Shown here: piece by piece, positions 1 to 8,827 of the stretch | How positions within the stretch are numbered: the stretch's first letter is position 1 | Layout of the letters: every line of letters starts with the position of its first letter | The notes under the pieces: generated by a model | What the model saw: the letters and a program-made list of their open reading frames with translations, nothing else | The model's database searches: none | What the model was told of the DNA's origin: nothing | Position numbers and translations under genes: made by a program | NCBI GenBank assembly: GCA_013816805.1 | Contig: JACDDS010000001.1 | Location: 209,001-273,000, forward strand | Source of the DNA: Chitinophagales bacterium | Lineage (GTDB): Bacteria; Bacteroidota; Bacteroidia; Chitinophagales; UBA10324 | Direction of reading: 5' to 3' | Length of the DNA: 64,000 bases

Positions 1-756
1 ATTACCGGACTTTTGAAGGAACTATTCCGGCGGGAAATTACGGCGCCGGCATTGTAGAAATTTGGGATCAGGGAACCTATACTCCGGTAGATGAAAAACA
101 TAATCTAATTACTGAGAAAGCCATATTACAGAATCTTGAAAAGGGAAATATAAAATTCAGTATCCAGGGAAAAAAATTGAAAGGAGAATGGGCCCTTGTA
201 AAAATGAAAACAGCAGAAAATAACTCCTGGCTGTTGATTAAACATAAGGATGAATACGCAACGAGTGAACCGTATGATAGTGAAAAGCTAACGCCAGCAT
301 CTTCCCTTATTAATAAAGAATTAAAAAAGGTAGTATCAGCAAAGACTAAGGAATAATGCATCGATGAAATACTTCAGAATGGCTGAAAATCAAATACCAT
401 TATGAGCAGGAGGCCATCATTATAGGATTTACCACTCCAAAGGGTGGAAGAAAATATTTCGGATCGCTGTTATTAGGTGTGTATAATGCTGGAAAGCTAA
501 TATATGTTGGCCACGCCGGAACAGGGTTCAATGATAAGAGTCTTAAAGAACTGTTTGAAAAAATGAAACCATTAACCACTGAAAGATCTCCATTAACTAC
601 CCGGGTTTCTTCCAACGGACCTGTAACGTGGGAAAGCCTGTATTAGTCAGTAATATCAAATTCTCAGAATGGACTCAGGATTGTCAAATGCGCCATCCTG
701 TATTTTTGGGATTGCAAAAAGATAAAAGTGCAAAAGAGGTTGTAAAAGAAATATAA
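1..756 (+). pseudogene. ligD: Decayed LigD-type ATP-dependent DNA ligase, 5' truncated by the window
   Basis: Frame from base 3 reads a LigD 3'-phosphoesterase domain: FEGTIPAGNYGAGIVEIWD near the start and WLLIKHKDEYA before a TAA at 354-356. From about base 380 another frame reads the end of the ligase core and its OB-fold domain: EWLKIK (nucleotidyltransferase motif V), then GFTTPKGGRKYFGSLLLG and YVGHAGTGF, up to a TAG at 644-646. A third frame from about base 631 completes the OB fold with FSEWTQDCQMRHPVFLGL and stops at 754-756. The nucleotidyltransferase core with the KxDG lysine, expected between the two domains, is missing. The locus therefore carries a large in-gene deletion plus frame changes and cannot make a ligase. 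LigD normally works with Ku in non-homologous end joining. The phosphoesterase piece alone might still be translated if the upstream part is intact. Confidence 0.85.
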
Positions 757-895
757 GAAGGTAATGTTCAGGATTTGCATCCAATGAAAGTTATTCATTT
801 CGCAAACGTTGCTTTGAAAGCTAAGTTTAGTATTAATCTTTTATTTATAAAGATTAATCACTTTTGTTAATAGCGCTCTTGTTTAATTTTACAAA

Positions 896-1786
896 ATGCA
901 GGTTGTAGCTTATTATCTCGCTTTGCCATTCATTTATTTGATATCCATTCTTCCTTTTCCGGTTCTTTATCTGTTTTCTGATCTGTTATTTACCGTCATT
1001 TATCATATTATTGGATATAGAACAGCAGTAGTTTACCAAAACCTACGAAATGCTTTTCCTTCTAAAAGTGAGCAGGAAATAACGACTATTGCAAGGGAAT
1101 TTTATCAGCATTTTTGTGATCTTTTGATGGAATCCATTAAGTCATTAACGATCTCGAAAAAAGAGATAATAAACCGGTGTCAATTTGCTCCCGGGTCTAT
1201 GGCTGTATTTAATAATTTCTTTTCAGAAGGTGTAAATGTAATTGCTTTGATGGGCCACTACGGTAATTGGGAATGGGCTGGGTTAAGCATGAGTAGTCAG
1301 TCTCCCTATCAATTGAATGTAGTATATCGCCCTTTGACTAATCACAACTTCGATAAATTAATCTATAATCTACGGAGCAGGTTTGGGGCAAGACCACTGC
1401 CAATGAATTCCGCCATTCGGAAAATGCTTAGCAATAAAAGCACATTGTCAACTACTGTTTTTATTGCCGATCAAACTCCACCAAGGGAAACAGAGCTGTG
1501 GATGAAGTTTTTAAATCAGGATACGCCTGTTTTTCAGGGTGCTGAATTAATTGCGGCTAAGCTTAAATATCCGGCAGTCTATGCGGGGGTTAAGAAAATA
1601 AAGCGCGGCTATTATTATATATATATTGAAACACTGGATAACCATCCTGAACAACTACCAAAGGCGGCCCTTACGCAACTTTTTAATCAGCGGTTGGAGA
1701 AAGATATTATAGAAAAGCCCGCTACCTGGCTCTGGAGCCACCGAAGATGGAAGCATAAGCGAAATGTTCCGGTTTCAACATTATAG
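896..1786 (+). CDS. Lipid A biosynthesis acyltransferase (LpxL/HtrB family)
   Basis: A 296-residue protein of the lysophospholipid acyltransferase superfamily, which moves a fatty acyl chain onto lipid A precursors or a related glycolipid at the inner membrane. The N-terminus is hydrophobic (about residues 5-40, a membrane anchor). The catalytic H(X4)E motif is GHYGNWEW with His121 and Glu126. Typical family blocks follow: VVYRPLTNHNFDKLI, an RFGARPLP segment and FIADQTPP. Length matches the family (about 290-310). It stands alone, convergent with the response regulator whose stop lies 4 nt away. I cannot tell from sequence whether it is the primary or secondary acyltransferase, or an ornithine-lipid type enzyme, so no symbol is given. 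Confidence 0.88.
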   Translation: MQVVAYYLALPFIYLISILPFPVLYLFSDLLFTVIYHIIGYRTAVVYQNLRNAFPSKSEQEITTIAREFYQHFCDLLMESIKSLTISKKEIINRCQFAPGSMAVFNNFFSEGVNVIALMGHYGNWEWAGLSMSSQSPYQLNVVYRPLTNHNFDKLIYNLRSRFGARPLPMNSAIRKMLSNKSTLSTTVFIADQTPPRETELWMKFLNQDTPVFQGAELIAAKLKYPAVYAGVKKIKRGYYYIYIETLDNHPEQLPKAALTQLFNQRLEKDIIEKPATWLWSHRRWKHKRNVPVSTL

Positions 1787-1790
1787 ATTA

Positions 1791-2492
1791 TTAACGATCA
1801 GTAAATTTATATCCCACACCTCTTATAGAATGAAAATATTTTGGTTTGCGGGAATCAGGTTCAAAGTATTTCCGAAAGGTTAATATAAAATTATCAATGG
1901 TTCGGGTGGAGGGAAAAACATCATAGCCCCACACTGTTTGCAAAATTTGTTTTCTCGATACTACTTCATTTTTCCGTTCTACTAATAATTTCAGCAGCGC
2001 AGTTTCGCGCTTGGTGAGGCGAATTTCTTTTTGATCTTTTCCTTTGGCAGTAAAAGTGGAAAAGTTAATCTCATTGTCGCTGAAGTGAAAGGTGGAACTA
2101 TCTTTTTCCATTTCAGTTCCTTTAAAGCTGTGCCGGATTAATACCCGTGCACGAAAGAGCAGTTCTTCAAGGTTAAATGGTTTGGTCAGGTAGTCATCAG
2201 CCCCAACTTTGAACCCGTTAATTTTATCTTCACTGGTATCTTTGGCTGTTAAAAATAAAATGGGCATTTCACTGTTTGTAACCCTGATTGTCTGGCAAAC
2301 CTGATAACCATCCAACTCCGGCAACATAATATCCAGAATCACCAAATTGAATCGCTGTTGAGAAAATTTTTTAAGCGCAAGCGGACCCGTATTGGCTTCT
2401 TCCACTTCATATCCCTCCAGCTCCAGGTTCATCTTTATAACATCAAGGAGATTTTCCTCATCTTCTACGAGCAGCACACGTGGTTGTAGCAT
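1791..2492 (-). CDS. OmpR/PhoB-family response regulator
   Basis: A 233-residue regulator. The receiver domain (about residues 4-118) has the acidic pair Glu10/Asp11, phospho-acceptor Asp54 in LVILDIMLP, Thr82 and Lys104 in LTKPF. The C-terminal winged-helix DNA-binding domain (about 138-232) has the usual LTKRETALLKLL start and the SIRGVGYKF wing. It lies 65 nt downstream of a histidine kinase on the same strand, so that kinase is the likely phosphodonor. The target genes are unknown. No unusual residues were seen in the active site. Confidence 0.93.
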   Translation of the reverse strand: MLQPRVLLVEDEENLLDVIKMNLELEGYEVEEANTGPLALKKFSQQRFNLVILDIMLPELDGYQVCQTIRVTNSEMPILFLTAKDTSEDKINGFKVGADDYLTKPFNLEELLFRARVLIRHSFKGTEMEKDSSTFHFSDNEINFSTFTAKGKDQKEIRLTKRETALLKLLVERKNEVVSRKQILQTVWGYDVFPSTRTIDNFILTFRKYFEPDSRKPKYFHSIRGVGYKFTDR

Positions 2493-2557
2493 AAATTGAT
2501 TGTTCTTATGAATAAATTATTATACGCATTAATTTTTTAGCAGCAGTTAGTTTACAA

Positions 2558-3562
2558 TTATAATGCTTTTGGAAGTGATACCTCGAATACTGATCCATTA
2601 GGCTGATTATCCTTTACACTAACTTTTCCCTGATGAAGTGCCAGAATACGGTCAACTATGTATAAACCTAATCCCGTACCTCGTGCTTTACGCGTCTCCT
2701 CATGACCAACCCGGTAAAATTTCTGAAAAATTTTTTTCTTTTCACTATCCGGAATCCCAAAACCATTATCAGCAACTGTTAACTGGGCCCGGTTATTCTC
2801 TTCTGAAAGTGAAACCCGGATAAGGTTTCCTTCAGGAGAGTACTTTACAGCATTCTCCACCAGGTTGGTGACTACACTGGTTAATCCCATTCTATCTCCA
2901 AGCACCATTACGTCAGGGAGGATGTTAGTTTCAAAAACCCTGCGTTGCGAAATTGCTTCTTTGGTTTTCTCCACTACTGATTTCGTAATATCACTTAGGT
3001 CACAGGCATCTTTTCCCATTTCAAAAGTATGGTCTTCAATTTTTGTAGCAAGCAGTAAATTTTCTACCAGACCCTGCAAGCGGTCCATATCCTGAACAGA
3101 ATTATTTAATAGAATCTCATATTTTTCTTTTGCCAGGTTAGGATGCTTCAATAAAGTTTGTAAGGCTACTTTGGAAGAAGCAATTGGAGATCTGAGCTCA
3201 TGAGTAATGGATAACAAAAAGTTCTTTTGTTGTCGGTTCACACGCACTTCATGTCTGAGGCTTTTAGTAGTCTTCCAGGTTACAATAAGAAGGATAATCA
3301 GAAATACAGAACCTTCTCCAAAAATCATTATAATCTTCCGATGCTGATCCTGATTAATGCTTGCAAGCTCCGTTTGATGGTTGCTGTTAGGGCGCGCAAT
3401 AAATTTTTCATTTAACTCCGTTAATTCTTTTTTTTCGTTATATGCCTGGCTTGTGATTCGGGCCAATAGAATAATCCACCAGCCAAATGCAACGAATATA
3501 TATCCGACAAGGAGGTAAAAAATTAATAAGGGACGTCGGTTCATGGCGAGAGGTGAAAACAA
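2558..3562 (-). CDS. Membrane sensor histidine kinase
   Basis: A 334-residue kinase with two membrane segments (about residues 12-34 and 76-97) bracketing a short extracytoplasmic loop of about 40 residues. No HAMP is evident. The H-box is SITHELRSPIASSK with His121, followed by the N-box NLVENAVKYSPEG, the G1 box DNGFGIP and the G2 box GTGLGLYIV. A second start at Met7 (base 3544, MNRRPL) would remove six residues and is equally plausible. It is transcribed ahead of the OmpR-type regulator (gap 65 nt) and after the large NtrY-like kinase (gap 70 nt). The small loop suggests sensing within the membrane or through a partner rather than through a ligand-binding domain. Confidence 0.92.
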   Translation of the reverse strand: MFSPLAMNRRPLLIFYLLVGYIFVAFGWWIILLARITSQAYNEKKELTELNEKFIARPNSNHQTELASINQDQHRKIIMIFGEGSVFLIILLIVTWKTTKSLRHEVRVNRQQKNFLLSITHELRSPIASSKVALQTLLKHPNLAKEKYEILLNNSVQDMDRLQGLVENLLLATKIEDHTFEMGKDACDLSDITKSVVEKTKEAISQRRVFETNILPDVMVLGDRMGLTSVVTNLVENAVKYSPEGNLIRVSLSEENNRAQLTVADNGFGIPDSEKKKIFQKFYRVGHEETRKARGTGLGLYIVDRILALHQGKVSVKDNQPNGSVFEVSLPKAL

Positions 3563-3632
3563 GTTACTGGATTACATAATATAATTTATGTGTAAAAAAT
3601 AAGTTATTGAATATGATGGTTTAATGACATTT

Positions 3633-6600
3633 CTAATTTTCTGAAATGAGTGGCAACTGAATAAAAAAGGTAGTCCCGTTATTTTTTTCAGAAGAGAACG
3701 AAATGCTGCCACCAAAATTTTCTATAATATTTTTTGTAATGGCCAATCCCAGTCCGGTGCCAGAAGACTTAGTGGTAAAGTTTGGTGTAAATACTTTTTT
3801 TTCTTCATCTACTGAAATGCCAATACCGTTGTCACGAATAGATATAATAAGATGACCGTTGGAATTTTCCGTTACTACATCCACCTTGCCGGCTTTTTCA
3901 GGAGGTATTGCCTGAACCGCATTTAGTATCAAATTATTGAACACCCGAAGCAATTGCTTTTTGTCGGCTGAAACCATAGAATGCTCTGCATACGAATGAA
4001 GATGCACGGTTATCCCTTCCTGTTCCTTATAGAGATCATAGCTGGAATTCAGCACCTCATTCACATCTACATTTTCAATTTGAGGCTTTGGCATTTGTGC
4101 AAAATTTGAAAATTCAGTTGCGATATGACTTAAATTGTCGATTTGTCCAATAAGTGTTCGCGTTACTTTTTGAGTCAATTCTTCCAGATGTGGTAACTTT
4201 TGTTCGTAGGCACGCTGCAAATGCTGAATGCTTAACTTCATCGGAGTTAATGGATTCTTTATTTCATGCGCCACTTGCTTTGCCATTTCTCTCCAGGCAG
4301 ATTCCCGCTCCGACTTTGCTAAGAGAGCGGCGCTGCGCTCCAGCTCCGCTATCATTTTATTAAACTCCTCCACTACACTTCCAATCTCATCATTGGCAAG
4401 CCATTCAATAGGTTCATTGGCCGCACCAACTTTTACTTTTTTAAATTTTTCGCCGATAATAGCCAGCCTCTGAGTAATGAGACGCGAAATAAATGGGGCA
4501 AAAAGCCCTGCAAGTATGGTTGCAAAAACAAGAATGTTTACAAGCGTAACAAAGAAGAACCCGACCTGCTCATTCAATTGCTGACCGGAGTTAAAGTAGG
4601 GTATATGAACAAAGAGCATAAGGTTTCCATCTTCATCACGAATGGCCTGGTAACCCGCAAAATATTTGAGACCTCCTACTTTTTCTTCTTTTACCAGGCT
4701 AACATCATTTTCGTCATTCATTTCATAAAACGCTACAGGATTTATTTTTTTTGATATCAGTTCTTTTTCAAAAATACTGGGCTGTGAAGAAGCTATTTCA
4801 GTACCACTTAAATCAAAAATATTAACATCCACCTGCTGGATACGGGCCAATCCATTTATGCGCTTCTTTAAAACAGAATTAATGTCCTGCCAGTCAGTAG
4901 CCTTAAGCATTGCTTTTGAATTTAATACCGTAAGCATGGACTCATTTACTTCCTGAAGCTTTTGAGAAACACTTTGTTTTGTAAGATTATCGAATTGCAT
5001 GAGAAAAAACTGCCCGGTTATTAATCCGATTATCAGGATCAGAGCAAAAATCATGACCATAAAGAAACTCTGTATAAGTGTTCTGAGCGGGGATGTACGG
5101 AGCAACTGGCTAATGGAAATTTGAAAAGCTCCTTCAGCAACCGTATTGATAATTAAAATGATGAGTGTTAAAACAAACATCACTACAAATAAAAATGAAA
5201 AGTGAGAGGTAAAAGAACCGAGCCAGTCTATTTTTTTAGAAACAACAATTATCATATGGTCACCGGAGTTATATACCAGGTGACTGCTTCCTTCATCATT
5301 TATATATTGTGACTCCCGCTTTGGATCAATCGACCAGTCCAAAAGGTAATCGTAACCGAAGTAGCCCCCTTTATCGAGCAATTGGTCATTATGGTAAACA
5401 GCATAAGAGTAATCGGGAAAAGCAATAGGAAGCTTATCCTTTTCATCAAGTAACAATTCCGGGTATACTGCTGCACCTTTATATGCATTAGTGGTAAGCT
5501 GAACAAATAGTTTCCCCAGAAAATGATCACCCTCTTCAATCCTGTATTCTGCCAGGTAGGTGATGTTTCCATTAGGCGAATAGGAATAATATAGCGAAGA
5601 ATCATCAGGCACTGGTGCCATCCCTGATTTTACAATAGATTCTGAAATATAGGCGCTGTTATCACTCCCCAACTCAGGGAGCTGGTCGCCGTAAGCATCA
5701 AGTGGAAAAAATGCAACCTGATATCTGTTGAATCTTTCCTGAAAATATCTTTGCTGAAGATGGCTGCTGAATGACTTTTCATCTATCAGTTGGTTTCGAA
5801 AACTGCTGATTAAGATTTTGTCGTTTGAAATTTGTGGCTTCAAATCACTTAATAAGAATTCGGAGACAGCATCTTTGGTATTGATCAGTTTTTTAGCATA
5901 CGTAATTCGGGTTGCTTTCTCTTTCTGATCGCTGTACAATTGCAGCATCATTGCGCCGGAACCTGACATAAATACCATCATTAAAAAAAGCGTCCCGAAT
6001 TTCAGATGAAAATTTCCGCGGTAATAAAAAAAAGGAAGAATCAGAATAAAGATATTTATCCATACTACGATCCATAGACCTGTATCCAGGAGGTCTTTTA
6101 ATAAATAATACCACACTCCGGTGAAGCTGCAAATGCAAAGGATGATAGAGGCATCTAATTTATTTATTGGATTTACATTAAGCAATCCGATTATTTTTCC
6201 CGAAATAAGAAAAAGGCAGATAAAAATTATTGCAATACACAGCACGCCCACGATGCTGTAATAATCAGGATCAAGCGGATTAAGAAATGAAAACTGTATT
6301 TTACTATCACGCACTAGTGCCCGAATCGTATCTACAGTATAAATGGTAAGAAGAAATACAATAAGGTATCCTGCAAGATGGATAAGATAATTTTGAGCAG
6401 AAGAAATGCTGAGTCGAACATGTAATTGAAGGTGTTTAGTTAAATGGATACATGCCCACAGCAGAAATAACAATTGTATAAGTAAAGCTCCGATGGATGA
6501 TGCCACGCCGGAAGAAGCGAAAAGATCCGGATCAAACAATCTCCAGTTACGTACTCCTCTTGGCAATAAAATTTGCTGCGATAAAAAAACTGAAAGCAGT

Positions 6601-7490
6601 AAAAACAGAGCAAGCAGAATTAATGGACGTAGAAATAAATATTTCTCTGTAGGCAATAGTTGGAGCAACCAGCCAAAAGAAAAAATCAGAAAAAGAAACC
6701 CGGCAATAAAAAGAAGGAGGGAACCTAACAGTGGATGGTTTTCAAAGTTGACGTCATCCACACTAAGGTAAAACAGAGTTTTACCATATGCATCGGTAAT
6801 AGGTAAGCAATCTTTGTCTGCCGATGGAGAAATTCTAAAATAATTGGCAAGAGGAAATAAGCCGGAAAACTGCGGCTGTAAATAAGTATTAGTCACTTCA
6901 TACTCAAACTTTACAGGAATTATTGCCAGCATGCTGCAGGCTATTGAATCACCCGGTAGTAATAAGGTTTTTGCATCTACTAAATAGTAACCGTTTCTAA
7001 ACTTTTGAAAGCTAAAGCCAGGTGAAAAACTTGCGGAAGCTTTGGTAGGAATTATATCATTACTATTCCAGAAGATAAGCGAATCTCCCTGATAAAAAAG
7101 AAGTTCATAAGGCAACGAATGAAGTTGATTAATATCATTCCAGTAACGCTTCGCTACAATTAGCTTCCTGATTACGGAATCCGAAAATTTTGTATCGAGC
7201 TCCTTTTCAAGCTGATTTGTCTTATCGGTGATACCCTTTGCTGCTTTCTGCAATTCAGTTTTTTTATTATTGAAAAACCCGTATTCGTAAGAGCAGAAAA
7301 CACATCCCACAGCAAGCAGTAAAAGGTATAAATGATATTTTTTTTCGTAACGCACAGAAAGGAGATAAAAAATCCATTCGAAATTACAATATTCAAATGA
7401 GGGGTTTAATCTCTCTTCACTGAACGATATGCAGAGATTTCTACTGTAGTAAGTACGATTCGGAAAGAATTGTTTTTTATTTTTATCCAC
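3633..7490 (-). CDS. Giant NtrY-like polytopic sensor histidine kinase
   Basis: At 1285 residues this is far larger than standard kinases. By eye it has about nine hydrophobic segments in the first 550 residues, an extracytoplasmic region of about 200 residues, two more membrane segments, a second extracytoplasmic loop and a last membrane segment near 960-990. A HAMP-like linker then leads to the kinase core. The H-box is MAKQVAHEIKNPLTPMKLS with His1075; the HEIKNPLTPMKLS form is typical of NtrY/NtrC-partner kinases. N-box NLILNAVQAIPP, G1 DNGIGIS and G2 GTGLGLAITKNII are intact. No NtrC-type regulator is adjacent; the downstream genes encode another kinase and an OmpR-type regulator. The first 50 residues precede the first membrane segment, so a later start is possible. 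Confidence 0.88.
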   Translation of the reverse strand: MDKNKKQFFPNRTYYSRNLCISFSEERLNPSFEYCNFEWIFYLLSVRYEKKYHLYLLLLAVGCVFCSYEYGFFNNKKTELQKAAKGITDKTNQLEKELDTKFSDSVIRKLIVAKRYWNDINQLHSLPYELLFYQGDSLIFWNSNDIIPTKASASFSPGFSFQKFRNGYYLVDAKTLLLPGDSIACSMLAIIPVKFEYEVTNTYLQPQFSGLFPLANYFRISPSADKDCLPITDAYGKTLFYLSVDDVNFENHPLLGSLLLFIAGFLFLIFSFGWLLQLLPTEKYLFLRPLILLALFLLLSVFLSQQILLPRGVRNWRLFDPDLFASSGVASSIGALLIQLLFLLWACIHLTKHLQLHVRLSISSAQNYLIHLAGYLIVFLLTIYTVDTIRALVRDSKIQFSFLNPLDPDYYSIVGVLCIAIIFICLFLISGKIIGLLNVNPINKLDASIILCICSFTGVWYYLLKDLLDTGLWIVVWINIFILILPFFYYRGNFHLKFGTLFLMMVFMSGSGAMMLQLYSDQKEKATRITYAKKLINTKDAVSEFLLSDLKPQISNDKILISSFRNQLIDEKSFSSHLQQRYFQERFNRYQVAFFPLDAYGDQLPELGSDNSAYISESIVKSGMAPVPDDSSLYYSYSPNGNITYLAEYRIEEGDHFLGKLFVQLTTNAYKGAAVYPELLLDEKDKLPIAFPDYSYAVYHNDQLLDKGGYFGYDYLLDWSIDPKRESQYINDEGSSHLVYNSGDHMIIVVSKKIDWLGSFTSHFSFLFVVMFVLTLIILIINTVAEGAFQISISQLLRTSPLRTLIQSFFMVMIFALILIIGLITGQFFLMQFDNLTKQSVSQKLQEVNESMLTVLNSKAMLKATDWQDINSVLKKRINGLARIQQVDVNIFDLSGTEIASSQPSIFEKELISKKINPVAFYEMNDENDVSLVKEEKVGGLKYFAGYQAIRDEDGNLMLFVHIPYFNSGQQLNEQVGFFFVTLVNILVFATILAGLFAPFISRLITQRLAIIGEKFKKVKVGAANEPIEWLANDEIGSVVEEFNKMIAELERSAALLAKSERESAWREMAKQVAHEIKNPLTPMKLSIQHLQRAYEQKLPHLEELTQKVTRTLIGQIDNLSHIATEFSNFAQMPKPQIENVDVNEVLNSSYDLYKEQEGITVHLHSYAEHSMVSADKKQLLRVFNNLILNAVQAIPPEKAGKVDVVTENSNGHLIISIRDNGIGISVDEEKKVFTPNFTTKSSGTGLGLAITKNIIENFGGSISFSSEKNNGTTFFIQLPLISEN

Positions 7491-7503
7491 TTTGTGACAA
7501 TTT

Positions 7504-7511
7504 TATTTTTG
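7504..7511 (+). promoter_or_regulatory. Candidate Bacteroidota -7 promoter element before kynU
   Basis: TATTTTTG matches the Bacteroidota -7 consensus TAnnTTTG and lies 38 nt before the kynU ATG, in the 59-nt gap between divergent genes. A TTTG is present upstream at 7491-7494, but its spacing is too short for a standard -33 box, so support is from the -7 motif alone. Confidence 0.4.
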
Positions 7512-7549
7512 TCATTCACCTATTGGTTCTCTCTTAACAGCATAAAAAA

Positions 7550-8818
7550 ATGCATTTTATTAATTCAGTTGATTTTGCGAGACAGATAGACACTGCTGAT
7601 CCTTTAAAAAAATATCGTGAATGCTTTCATGTACCCAGGACAAATGATAAAGAAGTAATATATCTGGCCGGTAATTCCTTAGGCTTGTTGCCAAAGTCAG
7701 CCCGTGAATATGTTGAACAGGAATTTATGGATTGGTCGAAATACGGTGTTGAAGGTCACTTTACAGCTAATAACCCGTGGTACTATTATCACCATTTTTG
7801 CGAAAACGCCTTAGCAAAAATTACAGGTGCACAAAAAGTGGAAGTAGTAGCAATGGGTTCTCTAACTGCTAACCTTCATCTTTTGATGGTCTCCTTTTAC
7901 AGGCCTCAGCCGGACAGGTATAAAATTCTGATGGAAGCCAATGCATTTCCATCCGACCAATATGCAATTGAAACACAAGTAAGGTATCATGGTTATGATC
8001 CGCAGAACGCAATCATTGAAATAATGCCCCGAGAAGGAGAAACCATTTTGCAGCTGGAGGACATCCTATCTGTTATAGAGCAAAACAAAGATCAGCTCGC
8101 CTTAATTATGATTGGCGGTGTTAATTATCTGTCGGGTCAACTATTCGATATGCAAGCAATTACTGAGGCGGGTCATAAGGCAGGCGCCTGCGTCGGGTTT
8201 GACCTTGCTCATGCAATTGGAAATGCGGAGCTGCACCTTCACGATTGGAATGTTGATTTTGCATGCTGGTGCAGCTATAAGTACCTGAACAGCGGACCCG
8301 GAGGTGTTGCAGGTATTTTTGTCCATGAAAAACATGGTAATAATTCTGATTTGCCGCGCTTTGCAGGATGGTGGGGCAATGTTGAAACTACCAGGTTTAG
8401 AATGGAAAAGGGATTTTACCCGCAAAAAGGTGCGGCCGGATGGCAACTCAGTAATGCTCCGGTTTTTTCATTAGCAATTCATCGTGCCGCTCTGGAAATT
8501 TTTATGGATGCGGGCTTGTCTAACCTTCGAAAAAAAAGTAAAGCCCTTACAGCCTATCTTGAATTTATAGTAGAGGATTTCAATACACATCATCCCGATA
8601 GAACCCTTAAAATAATTTCTCCCCGGAATGCTGAAGAACGCGGATGTCAGTTATCGCTTGTTGATACATCGGGCGGAAAAGAAATTTCTAATGGATTAAA
8701 GGCAAATCAAATAGTAGCGGATTGGCGTGAACCTAATGTAATTCGTATGGCCCCGGTACCTCTCTATAACTCTTTTGAAGACGTCTGGAAAGTTGGAGCT
8801 TTTTTAAATACATTATAA
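7550..8818 (+). CDS. kynU: Kynureninase
   Basis: This 422-residue PLP enzyme cleaves kynurenine or 3-hydroxykynurenine to (3-hydroxy)anthranilate plus alanine. The PLP-binding lysine is Lys244 in CWCSYKYLNSGPGG, the family signature. AGNSLGLLPKSA near the N-terminus and the FDLAHAIGN segment (cofactor aspartate) also match kynureninase. Length is typical for the enzyme. The next gene, 3-hydroxylating kynurenine monooxygenase, starts 9 nt after the stop, so the two form an operon for consecutive steps of tryptophan catabolism or de novo NAD synthesis. Tryptophan 2,3-dioxygenase and 3-hydroxyanthranilate dioxygenase are not in this window. Confidence 0.96.
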   Translation: MHFINSVDFARQIDTADPLKKYRECFHVPRTNDKEVIYLAGNSLGLLPKSAREYVEQEFMDWSKYGVEGHFTANNPWYYYHHFCENALAKITGAQKVEVVAMGSLTANLHLLMVSFYRPQPDRYKILMEANAFPSDQYAIETQVRYHGYDPQNAIIEIMPREGETILQLEDILSVIEQNKDQLALIMIGGVNYLSGQLFDMQAITEAGHKAGACVGFDLAHAIGNAELHLHDWNVDFACWCSYKYLNSGPGGVAGIFVHEKHGNNSDLPRFAGWWGNVETTRFRMEKGFYPQKGAAGWQLSNAPVFSLAIHRAALEIFMDAGLSNLRKKSKALTAYLEFIVEDFNTHHPDRTLKIISPRNAEERGCQLSLVDTSGGKEISNGLKANQIVADWREPNVIRMAPVPLYNSFEDVWKVGAFLNTL

Positions 8819-8827
8819 TTGGGAATC

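Noticed and set aside
6493-6771. A 92-codon plus-strand ORF inside the giant kinase
   Set aside because: It is antisense to the hydrophobic N-terminal part of the NtrY-like kinase, which is clearly coding; composition is that of an antisense shadow.
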